Assembly: GCA_035542775.1 (NCBI GenBank)
Contig: DATKKX010000426.1
Coordinates: 1 to 18,856 of the forward strand
Source of the DNA: DATKKX01 sp035542775
Lineage (GTDB): Bacteria; Planctomycetota; Phycisphaerae; UBA1845; UTPLA1
Length of the DNA stretch: 18,856 nt
Direction of reading: 5' to 3'
Below are positions 8,101 through 13,970 of the stretch, one piece after another. Numbering within the stretch: position 1 is the first letter of the stretch; every line of letters starts with the position of its first letter. Below the pieces are notes generated by a model. That model was given only the letters and a program-made list of their open reading frames with translations, was not told where the DNA came from and did no database searches. Made by a program: the position numbers and the translations under genes.

Positions 8101-8168
8101 CCCCAAGCCAGAAATGTCGCCGCGAAGGCCGCCGCGGCCAACAATCGACATCCCGTTCTTGTGTTCAT
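5136..8168 (-). CDS. Secreted lamin-tail/dockerin protein with duplicated OB-like domains
   Basis: The product is 1010 residues with a Sec signal peptide (about 1-28, cleavage after AHA). A lamin-tail domain (about 29-145, starting DVVINEFWVQD) follows. Two related domains (about 283-495 and 588-805) share the pattern S(G/A)NSK-(S/N)-(Y/F)TVQD followed by RG(M/L)T(I/V)FG, then AEPLES, then a D-C-V-(S/T)-F strand. They resemble OB-fold modules found beside secreted nucleases. A Cys-rich insert (497-582) lies between them. A dockerin type I pair follows (about 829-882, GDFDRDGQVDVGD and GDVNQDGKINGLD, both with Ca2+-loop Asp/Asn). A Cys-rich tail (893-1010) ends the protein. No nuclease or hydrolase motif is visible, so it may be a cell-surface or matrix protein. 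ATG 8168 has an AGGAGA Shine-Dalgarno about 7 nt upstream. An extension to 8408 lacks conserved sequence. Confidence 0.85.
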   Translation of the reverse strand: MNTRTGCRLLAAAAFAATFLAWGTAAHAGDVVINEFWVQDCYSASAQYVELYNKSASTVSLSGYSVIAVDGDTFGYPLSYNYRWVTFRADLSGSITSHGYYVVGCGLTPNPDVSFTLGAMKTTGSQNFVLVRTSDIAFTADGVHLTAASAAAIAANPLTDAVFNWDGDTGDDNYFSAPVVTEYPSYYSAWSTASRMPDGGAWNNAYGQYNSTTPVCMELGSATDYLSTPGKANGKTGDSTYPRTTWGSNCAGSTCTYVAGGSRVWRDCSHPDNPCTTPTARNIQYVKNQGAGWGGRLGPVVLTCKTDLTSSGNSKSYTVQDLSGSPTRGMTIFGINTTMDAFFSGRSVGDSITIEGTSAEYYGLLQLEDNAYKPLTFTYNGAGTVPPVVTGYTCAQLNTAAVAEPLESVRVRIDCVSFITSNTTFTVGSSGTNYTITDGTDFYQIFIPYGVPLVGAAVPTVPKNVTGIINQHDFSAPYTSGYQLVMYDPNDITAATCATGRCCQPAGGTTACMVTSQAVCNQLCGTWTLGGTCPYTCPVVTTGACQLPSPGGCLDGKTKAQCDALGGQYLGSGSTCAHGACYVPRNLNEVRALEAGAGLVQLPDVVVTSTIDLINSANSKNFTVQDASGPGGAARGLTVFGNNADVDKILGGPDGDPNTLADNLVPGDHIDLSGMVIEYNSMLELGVPMGLNGFLHHGTIAAPTVVTVGDFQSDITAEPLESTLVELDCVTFVVYPASGNFEYSGSSTNLWVRHGANPPDVNVRVSTTALDLVGKPVPLMPVNLIGIMGQNGNLYQLLLRSLADIKYECPDACYGPLDPNTGIPTAGLPGDFDRDGQVDVGDIEPFVDSLLGTGPSACGDVNQDGKINGLDIQAFISKLMHEGPAGTIDIVPCNDTTCPAPGTSDKQFCNYYVMWNDQTRALLAGLTTCESGGAPADGDYVCIKCPTLNADCEANNGTITVDGVTYDVQVFRWLGGLAGEDCYFVGAKLADQPTCWQWSAASCNLRFMRP

Positions 8169-8373
8169 CACAGTTCTCCTGCTAAAGGTAGACCAGATAC
8201 TTGTTCCCGTGCGTTTCGTTGACCGGCATATGGGCCGAGCGGCGAGCTTCGCCCGAGTCGACAGCATGATCATCGCGCGCGCCCGGCGCCGTGGCAGCGT
8301 GCGGAGAATCCTCCAAGGACCGGGATTCGGCGCTCCGTTGCCATCACATCGTCTGAACGAACACCCTGCGTAA

Positions 8374-8408
8374 GTGAGGATGCGGCATTGCGAAATGCCT
8401 CCCCTCAC
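8374..8408 (-). repeat. Imperfect hairpin in the leader of the dockerin gene
   Basis: Two nested dyads are seen: GTGAGG (8374-8379) with CCTCAC (8403-8408), and inside them GGCATT (8384-8389) with AATGCC (8394-8399). The inner loop is 4 nt, and short unequal bulges separate the two stems. It lies about 205 nt upstream of the dockerin ATG. It matches no riboswitch class I recognise. It may be a structured leader element or simply a repeat. Confidence 0.4.
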
Positions 8409-8445
8409 CCTCCGCTATAAAACATTATTGGCATGCTCCGGGGCG

Positions 8446-8474
8446 AGTATAACAAAGAGGTCAATGTTTTTGAA
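8446..8474 (-). promoter_or_regulatory. Weak candidate promoter for the dockerin gene
   Basis: On the minus strand, TTCAAA (plus 8469-8474) and TATACT (plus 8446-8451) are separated by 17 bp. Transcription from here would give a leader of about 270 nt containing the hairpin at 8374-8408. AATAAT further downstream is an alternative -10 without a good -35. The call rests on hexamer similarity only. Confidence 0.3.
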
Positions 8475-8820
8475 GCAGAAACATGATTTCGGGACCGTTA
8501 AGAGTGTGGGTTCCGGCCTGAGGCATCGTGCGGTCGGCCCGGCTGAAGCTGACATGCGACGGCGAGCGAAAATGGTCCTCTCGGCGGAGATGCAAGGTCC
8601 GAAGCCGCGCGACATGCGGATTTCGTGACCCGGGCGCGAGCATCCCTGCACGGTGGCGGGCCCTGGCGATGTGAACTCGATCTTGCTTTTGAGCGGAGAG
8701 GCGTTAACGTTACACGCACGGCGGCGGTGTCCGCCATGACAATGATGGAGCCTGTGCGGATCGACAGGACAAGGGGCAAGGCGACAGATCCGTGTTTCGT
8801 AAGTCCTTGTCGGATAAAGC
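8475..8820. other. Intergenic stretch without recognisable gene
   Basis: This 346-bp stretch lies between the candidate dockerin promoter and the tRNA. Open frames here give low-complexity Arg/Ser/Pro-rich translations. One of them runs through the tRNA. I see no domain, strong Shine-Dalgarno or clear hairpin. Confidence 0.5.
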
Positions 8821-8904
8821 GCCGAAGTGGCGGAACTGGCAGACGCGCGGGATTCAAAATCCCGTGGGGGCAACCTCGTGAGGGTTCGAGTCCCTCCTTC
8901 GGCA
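8821..8904 (+). tRNA. tRNA-Leu (anticodon CAA)
   Basis: This is an 84-nt cloverleaf read directly. The acceptor stem is GCCGAAG (8821-8827) with CTTCGGC (8897-8903), with discriminator A8904. The anticodon stem is CGGGA/TCCCG around the loop TTCAAAA, giving anticodon CAA at 8855-8857, which reads UUG. A long variable arm follows, as in type II (Leu/Ser/Tyr) tRNAs. The T stem is GAGGG/CCCTC with loop TTCGAGT. The 3' CCA is not encoded (AATT follows) and would be added after transcription. Confidence 0.97.
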
Positions 8905-9003
8905 ATTACCGCATTGGTCATGTCTGTTTAGAAGTGACGCAGGAGTGCGGCACTCGGCATTTCGATGAAAACGTAGGCCGGCGGAAATTTGAGCGGGTTC
9001 TGT

Positions 9004-9087
9004 CGCCCTTCCAGGGCTTGATTGTGGTCGGGCGTGGTGTTCCGAGGGCTGACGCCCTCGGCTATTAACCGGCGCCCTTTCAGGGCT
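9004..9087. repeat. REP-like cluster of three short GC hairpins
   Basis: Three hairpins lie in a row. GCCCT-ttcc-style dyad: GCCCT (9005-9009) pairs with AGGGC (9013-9017), loop 3 nt. CGAGGGC (9043-9049) pairs with GCCCTCG (9054-9060), loop TGAC. GCCCT (9074-9078) pairs with AGGGC (9082-9086), loop TTC. The first and third units are near-identical (CGCCCTTCCAGGGCTTG and CGCCCTTTCAGGGCTGG). The arrangement resembles intergenic REP/BIME-type repeats; a genome-wide copy count is needed to confirm. Confidence 0.55.
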
Positions 9088-9315
9088 GGGAGGCGGACTG
9101 GACGGCAGGTAGCTTTCGGAACAGGTTCTCACGATCACAGTGCTGGCCATCCCGGAGGAGAACCGGGGTGGTGTCTGCCCACGAGGCTGCCGGTGAGGGC
9201 ACTGGGCCACTTGGGCGGCTGATTATCCCGCGGGGTGTGCGCTCCGGCCCACGACTATCGGACCGGCGGCACGTGGCCGGCGCGCGAATCGTGCCCCGCG
9301 GCCGCGCTTTCACGA

Positions 9316-9446
9316 TGAGTCATCTGTCCCAAATGTATCCAACAAAACCGGAACAGGCCTCCCCGGCTGGTCCTTCTGCCTGGCGTTGCTCGCCTTCGCC
9401 GGGAGCCAGTGCGGTTTCTCTCACACTGAGCTATGTGTCCCAACGT
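9316..9446. repeat. Imperfect 20-bp direct repeat (TGAGYYATSTGTCCCAA core)
   Basis: TGAGTCATCTGTCCCAAATGT at 9316 and TGAGCTATGTGTCCCAACGT at 9427 match at nearly all positions of their first 17 bases and are 111 bp apart. They may be degraded remains of an insertion-sequence end or a protein-binding repeat. No transposase sequence remains between them. Confidence 0.4.
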
Positions 9447-9495
9447 CCGTCCGGCAGCAGTACTGGTTTTGTCAGACGCTGTAAGGGCCCGCCGG

Positions 9496-10734
9496 CTAGA
9501 GCGGGAGCTCCGCCACGGGGCGGAGCAGGTTTCCCCAGATCTGAATTCCGATCGCCAGAACGATCAGGCTATAGGCCAGTCGACCTGGCTTGATGCCCAT
9601 ACCGGCCAGGGTCAGGATCATCAGCAATGGCAGATAATCCATGGAAAACCTATGCCCGAACTGCCAGTAGCCGGTGTTGAAGTACAACAGCAGCGGGATC
9701 AGGCAGGCCGCGGTAGCGATGCAGGCGTTCTGCACGGTGGGAAGCCGCCACCGCTTCACGATGGCGACGAACACGTAGAGCATTGCCGGGCAGGAGATGA
9801 ATAAGCTCAGCCCCATCGGGTCGAAGCCCAGCCAGGGGAACTTGCCCTGGGGCATCGGCCACGGCGGAGCCAGAAAGAACCAGAACAGATTGGGCAGGAT
9901 GAAATGGGAGTTGAACTGGCCGTACTGCTGCATCATTTCCCTGCCGGCTCCGCGCAGCAGCATCCGCGTGTAGCCGAAGTCGAAGAGGTTGCCGAAGCGG
10001 GCGTAGTTGTAAAGCCCGAGGAGGATCACCGCGACGCAGGGACCGATGGCGAAGGCAAGCAGTTTGCGGAGTGACCGGGTTCGGATCAGCGGTAGTACGA
10101 AGAACAGACAGGTGAGCCCGGTAGTCGGTCGGGCCATGACGGCCAAGGCGGTGAAACAACCGATCGCCCAGGGGCGGTTGATTCCGACAAACTCCCGCAG
10201 GGCCAGCAACATTGCGCAGAGGGCGACGGCATGGGCCAGGTGCCAATCGCCGCCGAGCATGCAGTTGTGCCAGGCGACCGTGCCGAAAGCGAAGAGCAGG
10301 TCGAGGGCGAGGCGTGCGGAGATGCGCAAATCCTGCTCGCCCAGCAGCTTTGGCAGACCGGTCAGGCAGGCGTCGAACACGAAGACGTTGATGACGCTTA
10401 CCAGGCGGCAGGCGTCCTGCACTCTCACTGCCAGGCCGAACACGGCGACGAAGGGGACCAGGAGGATGGCGGGGAGGGGCGGATAGGCGCAGTACAACCG
10501 TTTGCCGTCGCTCGAGGGGATCAGCTCGCTGGGGAAGAAATTCGGATTCCTGTCGGGCCTGAGATCCAGCCGGCCATGAACGAAAGCCGAGGCCAATCGC
10601 GTGAAATGCCCGATCGACTCGCTGGGCGGGCCCATCGCCGCCGGGAGGCCGAAGTACACCGCGGCTGCGATCGCACAGAGGACGAATCGCGGAGCGATGA
10701 CGGGTCGCGGCCGGGTTTTCGGCAACCGTCGCAT
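9496..10734 (-). CDS. Polytopic membrane protein, possible GT-C type glycosyltransferase
   Basis: The product is 412 residues with about ten hydrophobic segments. The first extracytoplasmic loop contains the polar stretch GRLDLRPDRNPNFFPSE and then SSDGKRLYCAYPPLPAILL. Mid-protein NYARFGNLFDFGY and late GYWQFGHRFSMDYLPLL are motifs I associate with bacterial dolichyl-phosphate-mannosyltransferase-like (PMT/ArnT-fold) membrane proteins. The precise substrate is not readable, and no canonical catalytic motif is certain. The ATG at 10734 is preceded at 10 nt by a -10-like box with a perfect TTGACA 17 bp further upstream. An open frame continues to 11397, but it runs antisense through the HAD gene and its translation is low-complexity, so it is not used. 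The C-terminus contains a GC hairpin (9507-9526) just before the stop. Confidence 0.75.
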   Translation of the reverse strand: MRRLPKTRPRPVIAPRFVLCAIAAAVYFGLPAAMGPPSESIGHFTRLASAFVHGRLDLRPDRNPNFFPSELIPSSDGKRLYCAYPPLPAILLVPFVAVFGLAVRVQDACRLVSVINVFVFDACLTGLPKLLGEQDLRISARLALDLLFAFGTVAWHNCMLGGDWHLAHAVALCAMLLALREFVGINRPWAIGCFTALAVMARPTTGLTCLFFVLPLIRTRSLRKLLAFAIGPCVAVILLGLYNYARFGNLFDFGYTRMLLRGAGREMMQQYGQFNSHFILPNLFWFFLAPPWPMPQGKFPWLGFDPMGLSLFISCPAMLYVFVAIVKRWRLPTVQNACIATAACLIPLLLYFNTGYWQFGHRFSMDYLPLLMILTLAGMGIKPGRLAYSLIVLAIGIQIWGNLLRPVAELPL

Positions 10735-10744
10735 CGAGAGACGG

Positions 10745-10773
10745 ATTCGAGCGATTCTCCGGCGCGATGTCAA
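10745..10773 (-). promoter_or_regulatory. Promoter of the polytopic membrane protein gene
   Basis: On the minus strand a perfect -35 TTGACA (plus 10768-10773), a 17-bp spacer and TCGAAT as -10 (plus 10745-10750, 4/6) are present. The -10 ends 10 nt before the ATG at 10734. The predicted leader is only a few nucleotides, and no Shine-Dalgarno is present. Confidence 0.55.
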
Positions 10774-10836
10774 GATTCGGCCGGTCTGCCGCAAGGGAAG
10801 TGAATGTCCCTCCGAGGATGGGCCGATACATGATTG

Positions 10837-11610
10837 ATGACGCAAGACTGCCCGACCGCCACCTCTGACATACGAATCTCTCCTGCAACATGCGAGACGT
10901 CCACGCTTCCGCTGCCGGTGTGCGGGGACGAGCCCCACCTGACGACGTGTCCGATCGGCGCGTTCATCTTCGACGTGGATGGCGTTTTGGCGGACACGGC
11001 TACGCTGCACACCGAGGCATGGCGACGGTTGGCCAAGGAGGAGGGGCTGGACTTCGACGAAGCGGCGGCCAACGCCTTGCGAGGGCTTTCGCGGGAGGAT
11101 TCGCTGCGACGCCTGCTCCACGGGCGCGAGGTCCCGGCTGATCGTTTTACGGAGCTGCTGGATCGCAAGAACGGTTACTATCTGGGCGAGTTGAAGCACC
11201 TGTCCGAGCGGGTGGTGCTGCCCGGCGTGCGTCTGCTGCTGGCGGGCCTGCGGGATCTGGGCATCAAGCTGGCGGCGGCATCGTTGAGCCGCAACGCGCG
11301 GGCGGTGCTGCTGCGGACGGGGCTGGTGAGCAACTTCGACGTGATCGTCGACGGGAACGATCTGGAGGAGTCGCGATCGGACCTGAACCGGTTTCATCTC
11401 ATTGCCCGGGCCCTGCGTGTCGATCCGGCCCGTTGCGTGGTGGTCGAGGACTCGACCGCCGGCATTGCCGCGGCCCGCGCGGCGGGGATGCGATCTGTCG
11501 GCGTCGGCGACTACGAGCGCCTGTGCGCCGCCACGATGGTGCTCGATTCACTTCGGGGGACGGACGCGGGGACGCTCGTCTATTGGCTGGGGCATCGGAA
11601 TCATCCGTGA
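10837..11610 (+). CDS. HAD-superfamily hydrolase, beta-phosphoglucomutase-like
   Basis: The product is 257 residues. HAD motif I is FDVDGVLAD (nucleophile Asp46, acid/base Asp48). The cap shows LRGLSREDSLRRLL (81-94), close to the substrate-loop signature of beta-phosphoglucomutase, and KNGYY (111-115). Motif II Ser is in AAAS (149). Motif IV is EDSTAG (Glu204, Asp205) for Mg2+. At motif III the usual S-K-P-x-P-D is S-R-S-D-L-N, so Arg180 replaces the conserved Lys. The activity could be a mutase or a phosphatase on a sugar phosphate. The HAD domain starts only near residue 40, so the N-terminus may be over-extended. An in-frame GTG at 10918 is an alternative start, and neither start has a good Shine-Dalgarno. 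The gene is divergent from the membrane protein gene and is not clearly an operon with gpsA (252-bp gap). Confidence 0.85.
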   Translation: MTQDCPTATSDIRISPATCETSTLPLPVCGDEPHLTTCPIGAFIFDVDGVLADTATLHTEAWRRLAKEEGLDFDEAAANALRGLSREDSLRRLLHGREVPADRFTELLDRKNGYYLGELKHLSERVVLPGVRLLLAGLRDLGIKLAAASLSRNARAVLLRTGLVSNFDVIVDGNDLEESRSDLNRFHLIARALRVDPARCVVVEDSTAGIAAARAAGMRSVGVGDYERLCAATMVLDSLRGTDAGTLVYWLGHRNHP

Positions 11611-11648
11611 GCGTTCGCTTGGGGGAGTTGTTAGTCATCGGGGGTCGC

Positions 11649-11669
11649 GTCAGCGGTCAGCGATCAGCT
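11649..11669. repeat. Heptamer tandem repeat GTCAGCG x3
   Basis: Three consecutive units are seen: GTCAGCG, GTCAGCG, ATCAGCT. They lie in the gap between the HAD gene and gpsA. The same unit recurs singly at 13970-13976, preceded by AGCG as if from a lost unit, where it overlaps the stop codon of the sulfatase-fold gene. The sequence is unrelated to the CTGAGTN array at 501-535 but has the same period. Confidence 0.65.
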
Positions 11670-11711
11670 ATGGACGGCGGGTCGGCGTTGGCGGCGCCGT
11701 GGGCCACTAGC

Positions 11712-11757
11712 GCGAGGCCGCCGTCCGACACATGCCGACGCTCGGCGGGAGCCTCGC
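11712..11757. repeat. 7-bp inverted repeat in the HAD-gpsA gap
   Basis: GCGAGGC (11712-11718) and GCCTCGC (11751-11757) are perfect complements separated by 32 nt. The right half lies in GGCGGGAGCCTCGCCCTCCC, which looks like an intergenic repeat unit. No T tract follows, so a terminator role is not supported. Confidence 0.35.
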
Positions 11758-11825
11758 CCTCCCTCTGCTGTCGCGAGGGCGCGGCTTGGAATGGCCGCCT
11801 CTTGATCCTCACCGGCGTACGCTGG

Positions 11826-11854
11826 TTGCGACTCGCTGCATACGCGTGTCTAAT
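11826..11854 (+). promoter_or_regulatory. Candidate leaderless promoter of gpsA
   Basis: TTGCGA (11826-11831, 4/6 to the -35 consensus), a 17-bp spacer and TCTAAT (11849-11854, 5/6 to the -10 consensus) are present. The -10 ends 8 nt before the ATG at 11863. No Shine-Dalgarno lies in between. Confidence 0.5.
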
Positions 11855-11862
11855 ACATCCCC

Positions 11863-12858
11863 ATGATCGAACAAGCTGCCATCATCGGGGATGGGCAGAT
11901 GGCCACGGTTTGCGCCGTGATGCTCGCGGAGAAGGGCATCCATGTGCGGATGTGGAGCATCTTCCGCGAGCAGATCGAGGCCCTGAAGACCACCCGTGAG
12001 AACAGACGCTACCTGCCCGGACTGAAGATACCGGATCGCGTTTCGTTTACCACTGACTCGCAGGCCGTGTTTCGCGGCGCGGATCTGATCGTATCCGCCG
12101 TGCCGTGCCAGTACATCCGCGGCGTCTGGCAGCGACTGACGGGGCGTTATCCGGCCGGCGTGCCCATCACCAGCGTCGCCAAGGGCATCGAGAACCAGAC
12201 GCTTTTGCGGCCGACGCAGGTCATCACCGATGTCGTCGGGAACGCACCGGTTGTGGCCCTGAGCGGGCCGACGATCGCGACGGAACTGGCCCACTGCCTG
12301 CCCGCCACGGTCGTCGCCGCCAGCGAGGATGAAGCCCTGGCCCAACTCGTTCAAGAGGCCTTCGCGTGCCCGTGGTTCCGGGTGTATACCAACACGGACC
12401 TGCTGGGCGTGGAGCTGGCGGGGGCCACCAAGAACATCATTGCTCTCGCCGCCGGGATCGTGGACGGGCTGAAGGCCGGAGACAACGCCAAGGCCGCGCT
12501 GGTGACGCGCGGGCTGGTCGAGATCACGCGCCTGGGCGTGGCCATGGGGGCGCGGCGAGAGACCTTCTCGGGTCTGGCCGGTCTGGGCGACCTGGTGACG
12601 ACGTGCGTGTCGCCGTCGGGCCGCAATCGCTGGGCAGGCGAGCAGATCGGGCGGGGGAAGAACGTGGAGGAGATCATCGCTGCGACGCCATCGGTCATCG
12701 AGGGTATTCCCACGACGCGGAGCGTCCGCGAGCTGGCGTTGCGCCACGACGTGGAGATGCCCATTACGGAGGCGGTGCACGGCGTGCTTTTCGAAGGCAA
12801 GGATGTCATTGCGACCGTGGGCGAGCTCATGACCCGCAGGTTGAAGGGCGAGGTATAA
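11863..12858 (+). CDS. gpsA: NAD(P)-dependent glycerol-3-phosphate dehydrogenase
   Basis: This 331-residue protein is of normal family length. It reduces dihydroxyacetone phosphate to sn-glycerol-3-phosphate for phospholipid synthesis in the cytoplasm. Seen: an N-terminal Rossmann motif GDGQMA (9-14; the third Gly of GxGxxG is Ala), SVAKGIE with Lys107, and LSGPTIATELA (133-143). NTDLLGVELAGATKNIIALAAGI (177-199) carries the catalytic Lys190, DNAKAALVTRGL (207-218) follows, and LGDLVTTCVSPSGRNRWAG (241-259) has the substrate-binding SxRNR. ATG 11863 starts directly at the Rossmann strand. It is followed after 5 bp by an oxidoreductase gene, so the two are almost certainly cotranscribed. Confidence 0.95.
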   Translation: MIEQAAIIGDGQMATVCAVMLAEKGIHVRMWSIFREQIEALKTTRENRRYLPGLKIPDRVSFTTDSQAVFRGADLIVSAVPCQYIRGVWQRLTGRYPAGVPITSVAKGIENQTLLRPTQVITDVVGNAPVVALSGPTIATELAHCLPATVVAASEDEALAQLVQEAFACPWFRVYTNTDLLGVELAGATKNIIALAAGIVDGLKAGDNAKAALVTRGLVEITRLGVAMGARRETFSGLAGLGDLVTTCVSPSGRNRWAGEQIGRGKNVEEIIAATPSVIEGIPTTRSVRELALRHDVEMPITEAVHGVLFEGKDVIATVGELMTRRLKGEV

Positions 12859-12863
12859 GGGCG

Positions 12864-13880
12864 ATGGCGGCGAACGGCACGGTGGGCTGGGGGGTGCTGG
12901 GCTGCGGGCGGGTCGCCGATCGCCGCTTCGCACCGGCCTTCTCCAAGACCAGCGACGCGGAGCTGGTGGCGTTCTGCTCGCGCGACCTCTCCAAGGCCCG
13001 GGCGTATGCCCGGCGGCATCATGCCCGGAGGGCGCATCAATCGTTCGACGCGCTCCTGGCGGATCCGGATGTTCAGGTGGTGTACATCGCCACGCCCAAC
13101 GCGCTGCACGCGGCCCAGGCGGTCCGCTGCGTGCGTGCGGGCAAGCATGTGCTGGTGGACAAGCCGATGGCGACGTGCATCCGCGATGCGCTGGAGCTGG
13201 TCGGCGCGGCCGACGAGACCGGCCGGCTGGTGGGGGTCTTGCAGCAGCAGCGATTCCACCCCGCCAACATGCACCTTCTGCGGCTGCGCGACGACGGGAC
13301 GCTGGGCAAGCTGAATGTCCTGCGGGTGCAGATCGGGATGTGGTATCCGCCGAACCAGTCGTGGCGCGGGACGCCGGCACTATCGGGCGGCGGGGTGGTG
13401 ATGGACCTGGCGCCGCACGCGCTGGACCTCATGATGGAGGTCGGCGGCGAGATCGTGCGGGTGGATGCGCAGATCCGGGCGCTGCAGTTTGCCGGGGAGG
13501 TGGAGGACTTCGCCTGCGCGCGGCTGGACCTGGCCAACGGGGCGATCGGGCTGTTGGAGCTGAGCTACTGCCAGCATCAATACGGCGGACGGGTGGAGGC
13601 GTACGGCAGCCTGGCGTCTTTTGCGGTGGAAGGCTCGATGCAGTCGGCGGGCAAGTACTACACGTGGTTCCGGAAGGGGGCGACGCCGGAGCCTATCCAG
13701 GAGCACGTCTCAAACACGGACTGCTACCTGGCGGCGATCGAGGATTTCACCGACGCGGTTCAGCATGCCGGGAGGCCGGCCATCGACATGATGGACGGGC
13801 TGCGGGTCACGCGGTTGATCGACGCGATTTACACGTCGGCGCGGACAGGGCGGACGGTGGATGTGGTCGGGCACTTGTGA
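12864..13880 (+). CDS. Gfo/Idh/MocA-family oxidoreductase
   Basis: The product is 338 residues. The N-terminal Rossmann fold (VGWGVLGCGRVADRRFAPA, about 7-25) binds NAD(P). YIATPNALHAAQA (about 74-86) and GKHVLVDKPMA (about 94-104) carry the family's (E/D)KP motif, here DKP. The C-terminal alpha/beta domain contains GGGVVMDLAPHALDLM with the expected catalytic-region Asp and His. Members oxidise or reduce sugars, inositols and related polyols; the substrate cannot be predicted. ATG 12864 is 5 bp after the gpsA stop, with AAGG shortly upstream. A longer open frame back to 12366 would overlap most of the second half of gpsA and is rejected. It converges on the sulfatase-fold gene with a 90-bp gap. 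Confidence 0.9.
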   Translation: MAANGTVGWGVLGCGRVADRRFAPAFSKTSDAELVAFCSRDLSKARAYARRHHARRAHQSFDALLADPDVQVVYIATPNALHAAQAVRCVRAGKHVLVDKPMATCIRDALELVGAADETGRLVGVLQQQRFHPANMHLLRLRDDGTLGKLNVLRVQIGMWYPPNQSWRGTPALSGGGVVMDLAPHALDLMMEVGGEIVRVDAQIRALQFAGEVEDFACARLDLANGAIGLLELSYCQHQYGGRVEAYGSLASFAVEGSMQSAGKYYTWFRKGATPEPIQEHVSNTDCYLAAIEDFTDAVQHAGRPAIDMMDGLRVTRLIDAIYTSARTGRTVDVVGHL

Positions 13881-13892
13881 GATGCTGCATAA

Positions 13893-13906
13893 GCCCGGCG
13901 TCGGGC
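13893..13906. terminator. Small GC hairpin between convergent genes
   Basis: GCCCG (13893-13897) and CGGGC (13902-13906) form a 5-bp stem with loop GCGT, 12 bp after the oxidoreductase stop and in the gap between two convergent genes. There is no T tract, so an intrinsic terminator is only a weak suggestion. Confidence 0.3.
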
Positions 13907-13970
13907 AGGTGTCGATTCAGATCACCAAGCCGGGGTTCTCACCACGAAGGGTGGCCGGCGGCGCGAGCGG

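Larger units (their letters stand above)
8905..9495. other. Gene-poor region downstream of tRNA-Leu
   Basis: This 591-bp stretch has no supportable coding sequence. Open frames translate to compositionally biased Arg/Pro/Gly-rich sequence with no recognisable domain. It contains the REP-like hairpin block at 9004-9087 and a degenerate 20-bp direct repeat at 9316 and 9427. Position 3' of a tRNA gene is a common integration site, but no integrase remnant or duplicated tRNA 3' end is visible here. Confidence 0.5.

Noticed and set aside
8415..8921. Minus-strand open frame of 168 residues containing EGGTRTLTRLPP and SRASASSATSA
   Set aside because: It runs antisense through the whole tRNA-Leu. 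Such peptides are well-known false translations of tRNA genes, and the rest is biased sequence without a domain.
8905..9495. Integrated element at tRNA-Leu
   Set aside because: No integrase, no second copy of the tRNA 3' end and no gene content. Only short repeats are seen.
10735..11397. Upstream extension of the polytopic membrane protein
   Set aside because: It is antisense to the HAD gene, with a Gln/Arg/His-rich translation. The membrane domain starts just after ATG 10734, which has a promoter in front of it.
12366..12863. Upstream extension of the Gfo/Idh/MocA gene
   Set aside because: It overlaps most of the second half of gpsA in another frame and translates to Gly/Arg-rich sequence. 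The Rossmann fold starts right after ATG 12864.
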